A stretch of DNA of 64,000 nucleotides. Source: Pedobacter foliorum. GTDB taxonomy: Bacteria; Bacteroidota; Bacteroidia; Sphingobacteriales; Sphingobacteriaceae. The position numbers and the translations under genes are program-made. Where the stretch lies: the NCBI RefSeq assembly GCF_013266735.1, contig NZ_JABSNU010000017.1, positions 29,013 to 93,012 of the forward strand. Reading direction: 5' to 3'. Below the pieces are notes generated by a model, which was not told the origin of the DNA, ran no database searches, and saw nothing but the letters and a program-made list of their open reading frames with translations. Below, piece by piece: positions 24,513-33,189 of the stretch. The stretch's first letter is position 1. The number at the start of each line of letters is the position of its first letter.

Positions 24513-25622
24513 TTAGCGTAAAGTTTTATTTAAAAACGTCTCAAGCTCCTCTCCACGAAGGTTTTTTGCAATAATCGTGCCTTTTGGATCTATAATAAAT
24601 GAGCTTGGAATAGCTTCTATTTGATACATTCTAACTGTTGAACCTTCAAAATCACTCAATTCACTAGCGTGACTCCATGTTAATTTATCATCAGCAATAG
24701 CTTTTTTCCATGCCGCAGGGTCTTTATCTAACGAAATACCCAAGATGGTAAAGTTCTTATCTTTATAAGTATTATAAGCTTTAACTACGTTTGGATTCTC
24801 TTGTCTGCATGGCATGCACCACGAAGCCCAAAAATCAAGCAACACATACTTTCCTTTAAAATCAGATAATTTAATTGGCTTTCCATCAATACCGGTTATC
24901 GTAAATTCTGGTGCCGGCTGACCAACCTGAACTGCTTTTAAGCTCGACATTCTCTTTAAAAATTCAGTTACAGCAGCATTGTCATTAAAGTTACCTTTAA
25001 TTTTTTCAGAGTAAGCCACCATTTCTTTCTCATACTCTGCCGGATTTAACAGGTTCATTGCATAAAAACCAGCTAAAGACGCTGTGTTATCCTGAGCAAA
25101 TTTCAATACTGCTTTATTCAATCCATCAATTTCAGCAGTATATTGAGGTCTCATTTGCTCCATAATCTCTTCTCTCTTGGTTGGTTGAGCAGATACTGCT
25201 TGATCAAACTGAGATTGTATTGCGGCAATTTTAGTCATGTACTCATGCTTAACTGTATTTAATTCTTGTAATTTATCAGCTTCAGCAGCACCTGATGTGT
25301 TATATGCTAATGATTTGTCGGCCAGATCAGCAGTGATTTTAATTTCATCACCATTCTTTGCAATAATCATGTATTCATTACTTCCTGCAGAAATTCTAAA
25401 GAAATCTGCTCCCGGTGTAGCGTGAGTAAACTTAAACTCGCCTTTTTCAGAAAGCACAGTTGAATCTAATGGCAATGCATTGTCTTTTTGCAAACCAAAT
25501 AAATACACTTTGCTTTTTGGAGCAGCATTTTTGAACTCTCCATTAATTACAAACTTACTTTTATCCTTACATGCTGCAAAAGCCACACACAATACCAATA
25601 TATACCCAATACGTTTCATCAT
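24513..25622 (-). CDS. TlpA-like thiol-disulfide lipoprotein with DUF4369-like N-terminus
   Basis: A 369-aa protein with a lipoprotein signal (lipobox AFAAC near residue 18). The N-terminal part resembles DUF4369 of Bacteroidota (FVINGEFKNA, KVYLF, YMIIAKNGDEI). The C-terminal half (about 230-369) is a thioredoxin/TlpA domain with the redox motif WASWCMPC near residue 267 and a cis-Pro segment IEAIPSSFIID. It should act in the periplasm as a thiol reductant or oxidant. The gene starts 8 bp after the gatB stop on the same strand. Confidence 0.9.
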   Translation of the reverse strand: MMKRIGYILVLCVAFAACKDKSKFVINGEFKNAAPKSKVYLFGLQKDNALPLDSTVLSEKGEFKFTHATPGADFFRISAGSNEYMIIAKNGDEIKITADLADKSLAYNTSGAAEADKLQELNTVKHEYMTKIAAIQSQFDQAVSAQPTKREEIMEQMRPQYTAEIDGLNKAVLKFAQDNTASLAGFYAMNLLNPAEYEKEMVAYSEKIKGNFNDNAAVTEFLKRMSSLKAVQVGQPAPEFTITGIDGKPIKLSDFKGKYVLLDFWASWCMPCRQENPNVVKAYNTYKDKNFTILGISLDKDPAAWKKAIADDKLTWSHASELSDFEGSTVRMYQIEAIPSSFIIDPKGTIIAKNLRGEELETFLNKTLR

Positions 25623-25630
25623 AATATTTA

Positions 25631-27094
25631 CTATTTTAATTTATCTTGTAATACTTCATTAATTTTTTGAGGATCTGCTTTACCTTTTGCCAGTTTCATT
25701 ACCTCACCAACAAAAAGCCCTAACACACCTTTCTTTCCTTTTTTATAGGCTTGTACCTGTGCATCATATTTCGACAGCACTTCATCTACAAAGCCAGCTA
25801 ACTCATCACTGTTTTCCTCTATTAACAAGTTATGATCAGCTGCAAGTTTATTTACATCCGCGCCCTCACTACTAACGATCAAAGGCAATAACTGTTGTAA
25901 AGCAATTTGCTGAGTGATCTTTTTATTGTCAACCAGGTTAATTACATCCGCAAGTTGTTCAGCACTAACCTTAAATGCTGATATGGTTATATCCTGCTCA
26001 CTTAACAACGCTCTTACAGAACCTGTAAGCCAGTTCACCAGGCTCTTTTTATTTTTAACTATAGGCAATGCCGAATTGAAATAGGCTAGCAGCTCAACAT
26101 CTTCAGCAAGCAATGTTGCTTCTGAGGCACTAACACCATAATCCTTTACCAGTCTTTTAGAAATCTCAGCGGGCAATTCAGGCATCGAAGCCTTTATTTG
26201 CGCTAGCCACTCATCAGAAATATGTATAGGTGGCAAATCAGGATCAGGAAAATATCGGTAATCATTAGCCTCTTCCTTGCTACGCATTGGCGATGTTGTC
26301 CCTTCCTCGGCATCAAAGTTTAATGTACTCTGTATAATTCTGCCTCCAGTTGTAATAACTTCCTTTTGCCTGTTAAATTCAAAATCCATCGCCCTGCGGA
26401 CGTTTCTTATCGAATTAAGGTTTTTCACCTCACAACGTGTTCCAAATTCAGTAGTTCCGGCTTCACGAATAGAAATATTTGCATCGCAACGCAAACTTCC
26501 TTCTTCCATATTACCATCACTAACATTTAAATGGCGTACCAGCTTCCTCATCTCAGTTAAAAGAGCGGATGCTTCTTCTGAACTACGGATATCCGGTTCT
26601 GTTACAATCTCTATTAATGGAACCCCTGCCCTGTTTAAATCAACGTAAGAATATTGATCGTTTTGATCGTGCATACTTTTACCGGCATCTTCCTCCAGGT
26701 GTATTCTGTTGATTCCAATGCGTTTTTCTTCACCATTGCTCAGTGTTACATTCAGATAACCATTTTGACAAATTGGTTTGTTATCCTGTGTAATCTGATA
26801 TCCTTTAGGCAAATCAGCATAAAAATAATTCTTTCTATCAAAAAAGTTAAGCTGATTAATGGTGCAATTTAACGCTAAGCCCATCCTAACGGCTTTGGCA
26901 ACCACCTCCTTATTTAATTTTGGCAATGCACCAGGTAAAGCCAACGAAACAGCAGAGATATGTTCATTAGGTTTTGCACCAAAAGAAGCACTATCTGATG
27001 AGAATATTTTTGTTTGTGTATTTAATTGTACGTGGATTTCTAAACCAGATACTAATTCGAACTCTGATGCAGAAACTGAAGTTTTCGTACTCAT
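25631..27094 (-). CDS. gatB: Asp-tRNA(Asn)/Glu-tRNA(Gln) amidotransferase subunit GatB
   Basis: A 487-aa GatB of normal length, part of the GatCAB complex that converts mischarged Glu-tRNA(Gln) or Asp-tRNA(Asn). Signature segments are GLEIHVQLNTQTKIF at the N-terminus, FDRKNYFYADLPKGYQITQ, HLEEDAGKS and DLNRAGVPLIEIVTEPD. The last 150 residues are the tRNA-binding YqeY-like tail. gatA and gatC are not adjacent. It is followed closely by the TlpA-like gene. Confidence 0.96.
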   Translation of the reverse strand: MSTKTSVSASEFELVSGLEIHVQLNTQTKIFSSDSASFGAKPNEHISAVSLALPGALPKLNKEVVAKAVRMGLALNCTINQLNFFDRKNYFYADLPKGYQITQDNKPICQNGYLNVTLSNGEEKRIGINRIHLEEDAGKSMHDQNDQYSYVDLNRAGVPLIEIVTEPDIRSSEEASALLTEMRKLVRHLNVSDGNMEEGSLRCDANISIREAGTTEFGTRCEVKNLNSIRNVRRAMDFEFNRQKEVITTGGRIIQSTLNFDAEEGTTSPMRSKEEANDYRYFPDPDLPPIHISDEWLAQIKASMPELPAEISKRLVKDYGVSASEATLLAEDVELLAYFNSALPIVKNKKSLVNWLTGSVRALLSEQDITISAFKVSAEQLADVINLVDNKKITQQIALQQLLPLIVSSEGADVNKLAADHNLLIEENSDELAGFVDEVLSKYDAQVQAYKKGKKGVLGLFVGEVMKLAKGKADPQKINEVLQDKLK

Positions 27095-27242
27095 TTATAG
27101 GCAATAATTAACTTAAATCAATATACGTTTAAGATACAAACATAACTATTTATGCGTTATTAATACAGGTTTGTAGCCATAATTATACTTATGGCATAAA
27201 CTTTGGTTTTAATATAACACACACAAATAACAAATCATTTCT

Positions 27243-27800
27243 ATGAAAAAACTATTTCTATTTGCGATGCTTGGATTTGCATCAATAATGGCCGTTAATG
27301 CACCGGCAAAAGCACAGGTAAATATTAGTGTCAATATTGGCTCACAGCCAAACTGGGGACCAAGGGGCTATGATTATGTAGATTATTACTACATGCCTGA
27401 TATTGAAAGCTATTACTATGTTCCTACTCGTCAGTTTGTTTACTTCAGTGGAAACCGTTGGATCCATTCTCGCTCACTACCAAGTAGATATAGAGGTTAC
27501 AACTTATATAGTGGCAGAAAATATGTGATCAATTCACCTAGGCCATACCATAACCACAATGTTTATAGAGCTAAATACGGCAGACATGATAATTGGAAAG
27601 GTAATAAAAGATATTACTCTGAAAGGTACCGTGAAGACAGACATCATGATAGAGGTAGAAAACAATACAGAGAAAGAGATAACAACAGATATCGCGACAA
27701 TAGAAATCGTGATGATAGAGGTCGTAACAATAGACATTACGAAAACAAAAGAGAAGGAAGAGACCCTGGAATTGAAAGGATAATAAGGCCAAGAGGTTAA
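27243..27800 (+). CDS. Exported basic, Tyr/Arg/Asn-rich protein, unknown
   Basis: A 185-aa protein with a signal peptide (cleavage near APAKAQ). The first half holds VNISVNIGSQPNWGPRGYD and an aromatic DYYYMPDIESYYYV segment, a pattern seen in many small Bacteroidota envelope proteins. The second half (about 100-180) is low-complexity and very rich in Arg, Asn, His, Tyr and Asp, with RDNRNRDD-type runs. The function is unknown; binding to nucleic acid, polysaccharide or the cell surface is possible. It is divergent from gatB. Confidence 0.75.
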   Translation: MKKLFLFAMLGFASIMAVNAPAKAQVNISVNIGSQPNWGPRGYDYVDYYYMPDIESYYYVPTRQFVYFSGNRWIHSRSLPSRYRGYNLYSGRKYVINSPRPYHNHNVYRAKYGRHDNWKGNKRYYSERYREDRHHDRGRKQYRERDNNRYRDNRNRDDRGRNNRHYENKREGRDPGIERIIRPRG

Positions 27801-27814
27801 GCGCTTAATCACTA

Positions 27815-27893
27815 GCCATCCTTAAAGATACATCGTCATCCTTAACGATACATCGTCATCCTTAAAGGTACATCGTCATCCTTAAAGGTACAT
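27815..27893. repeat. 20-bp tandem repeats leading into a REP-like element
   Basis: Three full units of the type CATCGTCATCCTTAAAGGTA start at 27831, 27851 and 27871, after a degenerate partial unit from 27815. The next unit runs directly into the left arm of REP-like copy 2, whose first bases (CATCGTCATCCT) it shares. The array looks like a local expansion of the REP end. Confidence 0.9.
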
Positions 27894-27976
27894 CGTCATC
27901 CTGAATTTATTTCAGGACCCCGCACTAGCAAGGCTTCTTTTCTCTTGAGAGGTCCTGAAATAAATTCAGGATGACG
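27894..27976. repeat. REP-like palindromic element, copy 2
   Basis: Two inverted arms of the CCTGAATTTATTTCAGG type flank a central spacer that is inverted relative to copies 1, 3 and 4 (here CTAGCAAGGCTTCTTTTCTC). It lies between two + strand genes. Confidence 0.9.
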
Positions 27977-28061
27977 AATGCACTAAGACAAGTGTATTAA
28001 AACAAACCTATTCAAACATTAAAATTACATTCAATATTATTTATAATTAATACAAATAAGA

Positions 28062-28069
28062 TATATTTG
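28062..28069 (+). promoter_or_regulatory. -7 promoter box of the 43-aa membrane protein gene
   Basis: TATATTTG fits the TAnnTTTG consensus, 42 bp upstream of the ATG at 28112. No clear -33 element was found. Confidence 0.5.
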
Positions 28070-28111
28070 CCTGAAGATAAACAGAGTTATAAACTAACAT
28101 TACCTATTCTT

Positions 28112-28243
28112 ATGACTACTACCACCTCAGAAAAGAAAGCCGCCTTGCTAAAATGGCTCAAAAAAGTTGGTGTTTGGGGATTTCTATTCTTCCTTGTAAA
28201 AGGATTAATCTGGCTTGCAGTAGGATATTGGGCGTTAAAATAA
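28112..28243 (+). CDS. Small single-helix membrane protein (43 aa)
   Basis: A 43-codon ORF: a polar Thr/Lys-rich start (MTTTTSEKKAALLKWLKK) then one hydrophobic helix rich in Trp, Phe and Gly (residues 19-41). It has its own promoter box. The pattern of a short basic amphipathic segment and one aromatic-rich helix is common among small membrane proteins of this phylum. The function is unknown. The following 55 bases to the dipeptidase stop show no terminator. Confidence 0.65.
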   Translation: MTTTTSEKKAALLKWLKKVGVWGFLFFLVKGLIWLAVGYWALK

Positions 28244-28298
28244 CCTTACCCAAAAAACCACCAATCCACCAACACCAATACACCACCAAAAACGCACC

Positions 28299-29369
28299 CT
28301 ACCCCCAAGCCTTCCGTAAAAACCTTAACCAGTTAGCGCTCATTAGGTTTTCTACATCTACATCAGTATATCCTTTAGCCTTAAACAAAGCCGGGATCTT
28401 TTCAAGATCAGCAATTGTTTCCAAATCATATGGACACTGCTCCTTTCCAAAAGCACCATCAAGATCAGAACCAATACCAACATGATGCGTATTTCCTGCC
28501 AATTGGCAAATATGATCTATGTGGTCAATCATCACACCTAAATTGCAATTCATACCCTTTGGAGTAGACTGGCCGCGAACCCAGTTCGGCACCATCATCC
28601 AGGCATCTAAAGCACCGCCAATAACAGCCCCCCTTTCAATCAGCGCCTTAATCTGATCATCACTAAACTGGCGATTGTGATTTACCAAAGCCCTGCAGTT
28701 ATTATGCGAAGCCCATACATTTCCATTAAAATGATCCAGTGCTTCCCAAAAACTATCATCACATAAGTGCGTAGCATCTAAAATAATATTCAGACGCTCC
28801 ATTTCCTTAAGTAATTCATGGCCTTTTGGCCCCATCAACCCAGTTGCATCAGTACCCTGAGCATATCTTCCCGGGCCATAATGCGCAGGCCCAACAGCCC
28901 TTAAACCATTGCGGTAAGCTTTTTCTAAATGCCCAATGGTTACAATAGAATCAGCACCTTCTAAACTTAAAATATAGCCAATCGGCTTTTCAGCATTAGG
29001 AGTATCAGCGGCCCACAAAGCAAGGTGCTTTTCCAAACCATCCAGATTATTAATCTGAACCATTTCTCCTGCATCCTCCATAGCCCTATACCATGCCAAC
29101 TGACCCTGAGTTTGTGCCCAAGCCTGTGCTGGCGAATGCCAGCCCGGCAAAGTATTTCCCGGAGCTACGAAGCGCGCAATTTGGGTAGCAACAACTAATC
29201 CAATGCCTCCCTTTCTAAGTTCAGGCAAAGAAACAACCGCTTTTGCCCTATCTGGTTTATCGGTCAACCCCTCTTCTCTTTCATTGATAGCAGAAACAGG
29301 CAAAGTCAAATCACGATTCCACTCCAGGGCATTCATACTTAAATCCAAATGCGCATCAACTGTAAACAT
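28299..29369 (-). CDS. Membrane-dipeptidase family (M19) peptidase
   Basis: A 356-aa zinc dipeptidase of the renal dipeptidase family. Metal and active-site segments are visible: DAHLD at 5-9 (HxD), SLEGAD near 134 with the bridging Glu, LDATHL, WASHNN and VGIGSDLDG. No signal peptide is seen, so it is probably cytoplasmic. Family members accept dipeptides with a C-terminal D-residue, which fits the adjacent D-amino-acid enzyme. It is the last gene of a four-gene operon, 3 bp after its neighbour. Confidence 0.9.
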   Translation of the reverse strand: MFTVDAHLDLSMNALEWNRDLTLPVSAINEREEGLTDKPDRAKAVVSLPELRKGGIGLVVATQIARFVAPGNTLPGWHSPAQAWAQTQGQLAWYRAMEDAGEMVQINNLDGLEKHLALWAADTPNAEKPIGYILSLEGADSIVTIGHLEKAYRNGLRAVGPAHYGPGRYAQGTDATGLMGPKGHELLKEMERLNIILDATHLCDDSFWEALDHFNGNVWASHNNCRALVNHNRQFSDDQIKALIERGAVIGGALDAWMMVPNWVRGQSTPKGMNCNLGVMIDHIDHICQLAGNTHHVGIGSDLDGAFGKEQCPYDLETIADLEKIPALFKAKGYTDVDVENLMSANWLRFLRKAWG

Positions 29370-29372
29370 AGG

Positions 29373-30485
29373 CTATATATTAATCTTTCTATTTCTCGAA
29401 GTAATGTTCCATTCGCCTGTAAAACGGCGTCCGGTAATAGTTGCCGCACGATCATACAAAGCTACTGTTGGGCAAATATGAATTGGCACTCCGTACAAAA
29501 CATCCCCTACTTTAAACCCATGACCCCGAGCCAATTCAAGTACCAAATGCTCTTCACTCTGACTTACAATTTTAGCTTCAGGAGCATTCATAAAAGATAC
29601 CCTTTTAGTAAGTTCATTCTCTGCAGCAACAGACTTATGTCCCAAATCCAGACATAACTTAGTTTCATTCAACAAAGAAATCACTCTGGTAACCAGAATT
29701 GCCGCTACATCATACTTTTGATCTTCAAAACGCTGATATCCGCTATCCCAAAGCACAAACGTACCCGGACTACACTCTACATCAGCCTGTTCCGCATAAA
29801 AAGGATAAGTAGGTGAACCACCGCCAACAATAACCGGCTTAGGCAAGCCCTTAGCCAAAATACTATCTTTTAAACTGTTAATAGCACTCCAACCGACAAG
29901 CCATTTCTCTCTTCTTAAAGACAAGGAAGTATCATGAATCTGACCATCATAACCATGTAAACCAACAGCATTTACACCTTCAGTCGAACTCATTTTCTCA
30001 TAAAGAGCCAAGGCTCTTTCATCTGGCAAAATACCTGTCCTGTTCATACCTATATTCAAATCCAGAAACAAATTGATCTCCAAACCCGACTCAATAGCCG
30101 ACACAGAAAGCTCATTTAATGAACTCAAGTTATCTACTAAACATGAAAAACGTGTTAAAGGAAAAGCTTTTACAAGCGATACGTACCTTTTAACTTTAGG
30201 CCCAACAGGCTGATAAGCCAGCAGCACATCAACTGCACCACAAGCACCCAACATCTCAGCCTCCGCAATTGTAGCACATTTATATTTAGTAATTCCGGCA
30301 TCTATCATTAGCCTGGTAACCTCAGCCGACTTATGCGTTTTTACATGAGGACGCAATCTATCAACCGAATCAATGCTAGCCTTTAGCTTTGCAATATTCC
30401 CCTTAATCCGATCCGGATAAAAAGCCAGAGCCGGAGAATCTAGCTCATCTACATTATCAATGATATACCATTCTTGCTCAGCCAT
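29373..30485 (-). CDS. DSD1/D-threonine-aldolase-like PLP enzyme
   Basis: A 370-aa fold-type III PLP protein. The N-terminal alanine-racemase-like barrel (about 15-250) has the PLP lysine in RPHVKTHKSAEV. The C-terminal domain ends with the zinc pair HxC in PIHICPTVALYD, as in eukaryotic D-serine dehydratase and D-threonine aldolase. It should dehydrate D-serine or cleave a D-3-hydroxy amino acid. The frame is open to 30521, but MAEQEW at 30485 follows the ridA-like stop by 4 bp and is preferred. Its neighbours support D-amino acid breakdown. Confidence 0.85.
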   Translation of the reverse strand: MAEQEWYIIDNVDELDSPALAFYPDRIKGNIAKLKASIDSVDRLRPHVKTHKSAEVTRLMIDAGITKYKCATIAEAEMLGACGAVDVLLAYQPVGPKVKRYVSLVKAFPLTRFSCLVDNLSSLNELSVSAIESGLEINLFLDLNIGMNRTGILPDERALALYEKMSSTEGVNAVGLHGYDGQIHDTSLSLRREKWLVGWSAINSLKDSILAKGLPKPVIVGGGSPTYPFYAEQADVECSPGTFVLWDSGYQRFEDQKYDVAAILVTRVISLLNETKLCLDLGHKSVAAENELTKRVSFMNAPEAKIVSQSEEHLVLELARGHGFKVGDVLYGVPIHICPTVALYDRAATITGRRFTGEWNITSRNRKINI

Positions 30486-30489
30486 ACTC

Positions 30490-30966
30490 TTAAACATCAT
30501 GAAGTTCAAACAAAGCTTCAATCTCTACAGGGATATTATCAGGCAACGAACCAAAACCTACAGCGCTTCTGGTACCGATACCGTTTTCATCTCCCCAAAC
30601 CTGAGCAAACAGCTCACTGCAACCATTAATCACAAAAGGATGTCTTTCAAAATCAGGTGTACAGTTTACCATACCTAAAACCTTGATTACCCTTTTTACA
30701 CGGTTTAAACTTCCCAAATTTGTTTTTATGGTCGACAGCATGGTTAATCCAACCTGTCTGGCCGCAAGCTTACCCTCTTCTTTATCAAACTCAACGCCCA
30801 CACGCCCAATTATCAAACTTTTATCGTCTCTAACAGGCCCGTGTCCTGATAAATAAAGATACTTGCCATCAATCAAAAAAGGCTTATACACACCCAAAGG
30901 AGTTGGTGCCGGAGGCAACGTTAATCCTAATTTTTCAAACTGCTCATCTGCATTAAAAGTTTCCAT
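30490..30966 (-). CDS. RidA-family (YjgF/YER057c/UK114) protein
   Basis: A 158-aa RidA-family protein; RidA hydrolyses reactive enamine/imine intermediates released by PLP dehydratases. Visible family features include LYLSGHGPV and the C-terminal GIGTRSAVGFGSLPDNIPVEIEA, where the Arg sits at the position that binds substrate carboxylate. The frame extends to 31047, but METFNADEQ at 30966 follows the permease stop by 8 bp and starts the homology. Placement directly before a D-serine-dehydratase-like enzyme makes an enamine-clearing role likely. Confidence 0.88.
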   Translation of the reverse strand: METFNADEQFEKLGLTLPPAPTPLGVYKPFLIDGKYLYLSGHGPVRDDKSLIIGRVGVEFDKEEGKLAARQVGLTMLSTIKTNLGSLNRVKRVIKVLGMVNCTPDFERHPFVINGCSELFAQVWGDENGIGTRSAVGFGSLPDNIPVEIEALFELHDV

Positions 30967-30974
30967 ATCTATAT

Positions 30975-32288
30975 TTAAATAATTTGATTTAATAAAAGTA
31001 CACCTATCAGTCCCACAATTCCTACAATAGATTCCATTACTGCCCACGACTTAAAAGTATCCTTCATAGTTAAGTTAAAGTACTCTTTAAACATCCAGAA
31101 TCCAGAATCGTTTACATGCGAGAACATTAAACTTCCTGCACCAACAGCCAAAACCATCAAGTTCGGATCTGTGTTCGACGATACCATCAAAGGTAAAATA
31201 ATCCCGGCAGTAGTCAAACCCGCAACCGTGGCCGACCCTACACAAAAACGAATAAGTGCAGCTATTAACCAACCTAAAAACAAAGGCTGCATATCCATAT
31301 CTTTTAAAAGCAAAGCGATTTGTCCGCTTACGCCACTATCTACTAAAACCTGCTTTAAAGCACCAGAACCACCAATAATCAACAATATCATGGCCACATC
31401 TTTAATCGCTTCGCCATAGATATTCATGATATCTACCATTTTCTTACCCTGAAAAATACCCAACGAAAATGTAGCCACAAACAATGCCACCAACATTGCA
31501 ATTGTCGGACTCCCTGCAAAAGCAAAGAAGTTTGCAACCGATGGATTCTGATTTTCTGAAAGTGTAAACACAGTAGCACCAATCAACAGTAAAACCGGCA
31601 ACAGGGCCGTAAAGAAGCTATTAAACGCGCCCGGCAGTTCCTCTTCCGGCATATCTGCAGGCACAAAAGACGCCAATGGTTTTGAAGGTATGGCCTTTAG
31701 TGTCCTCGAAAATAGCGGCCCTCCTATTATAATTGCAGGCACTGCTACTATCAACCCATACAGCAATGTTAAGCCCATATTGGCTTTAAACTGAACAACC
31801 AGAGCCGAAGGCGATGGATGTGGTGGTAAAAAACCGTGCGTAACTGATAGGGCGGCCAACATAGGCAATCCTATATAAATTACGGGCAGTTTATATTTGT
31901 AAACTATCGAAAATATCAAGGGAACCATTAACACAAAACCTATCCCATAAAACAACGGAATGCCCACCAGAAACCCGGTAGTTACCACTCCCCATTGGAT
32001 ATATTTCTCTCCACAAAGGTTCATCATAGATGATGCAATTCTCTGCGCTGCACCACTTTGCGCTACCAGCTTACCCAACATCGCTCCCACTGTTATAATT
32101 ACCACTAGAGAGCCCAATACATCACCAATCCCCTTTTCTACAGAGGCAGTGACCTTATTAAGCGGAATGCCCAGTAAAATACCGGCAGTTATAGATACGA
32201 TAAGAAAGGCAATAAATGCGTTGACCCGGAATGCTGAAACTAAAATAATCAGGAATAGGATACACAATAGGACAATTAGGATGGTCAT
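30975..32288 (-). CDS. GntP-family permease (gluconate / D-serine type)
   Basis: A 437-aa inner-membrane transporter with about twelve to fourteen helices. The family pattern includes FRVNAFIAFLIVSI near the N-terminus, GAMLGKLVAQSGAAQ, THGFLPPHPSPSA and GSATVAGLTTAGII. The GntP family includes gluconate permeases and the D-serine permease DsdX. The downstream RidA, DSD1-like and dipeptidase genes favour a D-amino acid or related substrate, but gluconate cannot be excluded from sequence. It is the first gene of the operon. Confidence 0.88.
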   Translation of the reverse strand: MTILIVLLCILFLIILVSAFRVNAFIAFLIVSITAGILLGIPLNKVTASVEKGIGDVLGSLVVIITVGAMLGKLVAQSGAAQRIASSMMNLCGEKYIQWGVVTTGFLVGIPLFYGIGFVLMVPLIFSIVYKYKLPVIYIGLPMLAALSVTHGFLPPHPSPSALVVQFKANMGLTLLYGLIVAVPAIIIGGPLFSRTLKAIPSKPLASFVPADMPEEELPGAFNSFFTALLPVLLLIGATVFTLSENQNPSVANFFAFAGSPTIAMLVALFVATFSLGIFQGKKMVDIMNIYGEAIKDVAMILLIIGGSGALKQVLVDSGVSGQIALLLKDMDMQPLFLGWLIAALIRFCVGSATVAGLTTAGIILPLMVSSNTDPNLMVLAVGAGSLMFSHVNDSGFWMFKEYFNLTMKDTFKSWAVMESIVGIVGLIGVLLLNQII

Positions 32289-32366
32289 ACTTTTTTTATT
32301 TGGTTACACAAAATAGAAAAAAAAGCGAGTTGCTAAAAGTATTTATATCTTAGTATTAACAAAAAC

Positions 32367-33065
32367 ATGAAAAGAAACCTAACCAAATCACTTATTGCAC
32401 TGGCTTTAATTTTAAGTTCAGCTGCCTCATTTGCTCAATCGAAGAGCTTGTTTAATGGTAAAGACCTAACGGGATGGCATGCCGATGTCCCCGAAATGGA
32501 TAAAGACCCAAATGCCAGAATGCCTTTTATAGTCCGCAATGGTTTATTGGTTAGTTTGGGCACTCCCGGAGGTCACCTGATTACCGATGCTATTTATAAG
32601 AACTACCGTTTAGAAGTACAGTATCGCTTTGCCGCCAAACCGGGCAACTGCGGCGTACTTGTACATGCATCTACTCCTAGAGCGCTTTATGATATGTTCC
32701 CAAAATCTATAGAGGTACAAATGCAACATACCATGGCAGGCGATTTTTGGTGTATCCAGGAAGACATTACCGTACCTGATATGGAAACTCGTCGTGGCCC
32801 TAAAGAAAACTGGGGCGTTAATGGCGATAAGCTTAGAAGAATAAAAAGACTTGTACAGGATGTTGAAAAGCCTGTAGGTGAATGGAATAAAATGGTGATC
32901 GAGTGTTTAGGTGATCAGGTAAAAGTTTGGGTTAACGACGTTTTTGTTAACCATGGAACGAACTGCACAGTATCAAGCGGCAATATCGCTTTACAAGCCG
33001 AAGGCTCGGAAGTTGAGTTTAGGAAAGTGGTAATAGCGCCGATTAAAAAGCTTAATAAAGATTAA
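32367..33065 (+). CDS. Exported DUF1080 (3-keto-disaccharide hydrolase-like) protein
   Basis: A 232-aa secreted protein with a signal peptide (cleavage near ASFAQS). The body is one DUF1080/LamG-like jelly-roll domain: SLFNGKDLTGWHAD at the start, YRLEVQYRF, CGVLVHASTP and WNKMVIECLGDQVKVWVND. Some DUF1080 proteins hydrolyse 3-keto-glycosides; others may only bind sugars. It is divergent from the GntP operon. ThuA-like and cytochrome-dehydrogenase genes, often associated with this family, lie about 28 kb away at 60.6-63.7 kb. Confidence 0.88.
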   Translation: MKRNLTKSLIALALILSSAASFAQSKSLFNGKDLTGWHADVPEMDKDPNARMPFIVRNGLLVSLGTPGGHLITDAIYKNYRLEVQYRFAAKPGNCGVLVHASTPRALYDMFPKSIEVQMQHTMAGDFWCIQEDITVPDMETRRGPKENWGVNGDKLRRIKRLVQDVEKPVGEWNKMVIECLGDQVKVWVNDVFVNHGTNCTVSSGNIALQAEGSEVEFRKVVIAPIKKLNKD

Positions 33066-33070
33066 CGCAT

Positions 33071-33153
33071 CGTCATCCTGAATTTATTTCAGGACCTCTC
33101 AAGAGAAAGAAAACCTTGCTTGTGAGAGATCCTGAAATAAATTCAGGATGACG
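33071..33153. repeat. REP-like palindromic element, copy 3
   Basis: Same design as copy 1: two CCTGAATTTATTTCAGG-type arms with the spacer in the CAAGAGAAAGAAAACC orientation. It fills the gap between the convergent DUF1080 and alaS genes. Confidence 0.9.
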
Positions 33154-33157
33154 AAAG

Positions 33158-33189
33158 TTTTATCCAATCAACAATTTTATCCAATCAAC
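33158..33189. repeat. Tandem duplication at the 3' end of alaS
   Basis: TTTTATCCAATCAAC occurs at 33158-33172 and 33175-33189. The second copy contains the last codons and stop of alaS (minus strand). The first copy lies directly next to REP-like copy 3, so the duplication may have arisen with the insertion. Confidence 0.85.

Noticed and set aside
27534..27812. Overlapping hydrophobic ORFs antisense to the basic exported protein
   Set aside because: They result from the low-complexity AGA/CGT/GAT-rich sequence; no promoter or start context supports them.
27815..27893. CRISPR array
   Set aside because: The units are contiguous 20-mers with no spacers and share sequence with the REP element; no cas genes are present.
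30486..30521. Longer N-terminus for the DSD1-like enzyme
   Set aside because: It overlaps the RidA-like stop region and adds residues unlike the family; MAEQEW at 30485 is preferred.
30967..31047. Longer N-terminus for the RidA-like protein
   Set aside because: The extension overlaps the end of the GntP gene and has no RidA-like sequence; METFNADEQ at 30966 is the natural start.
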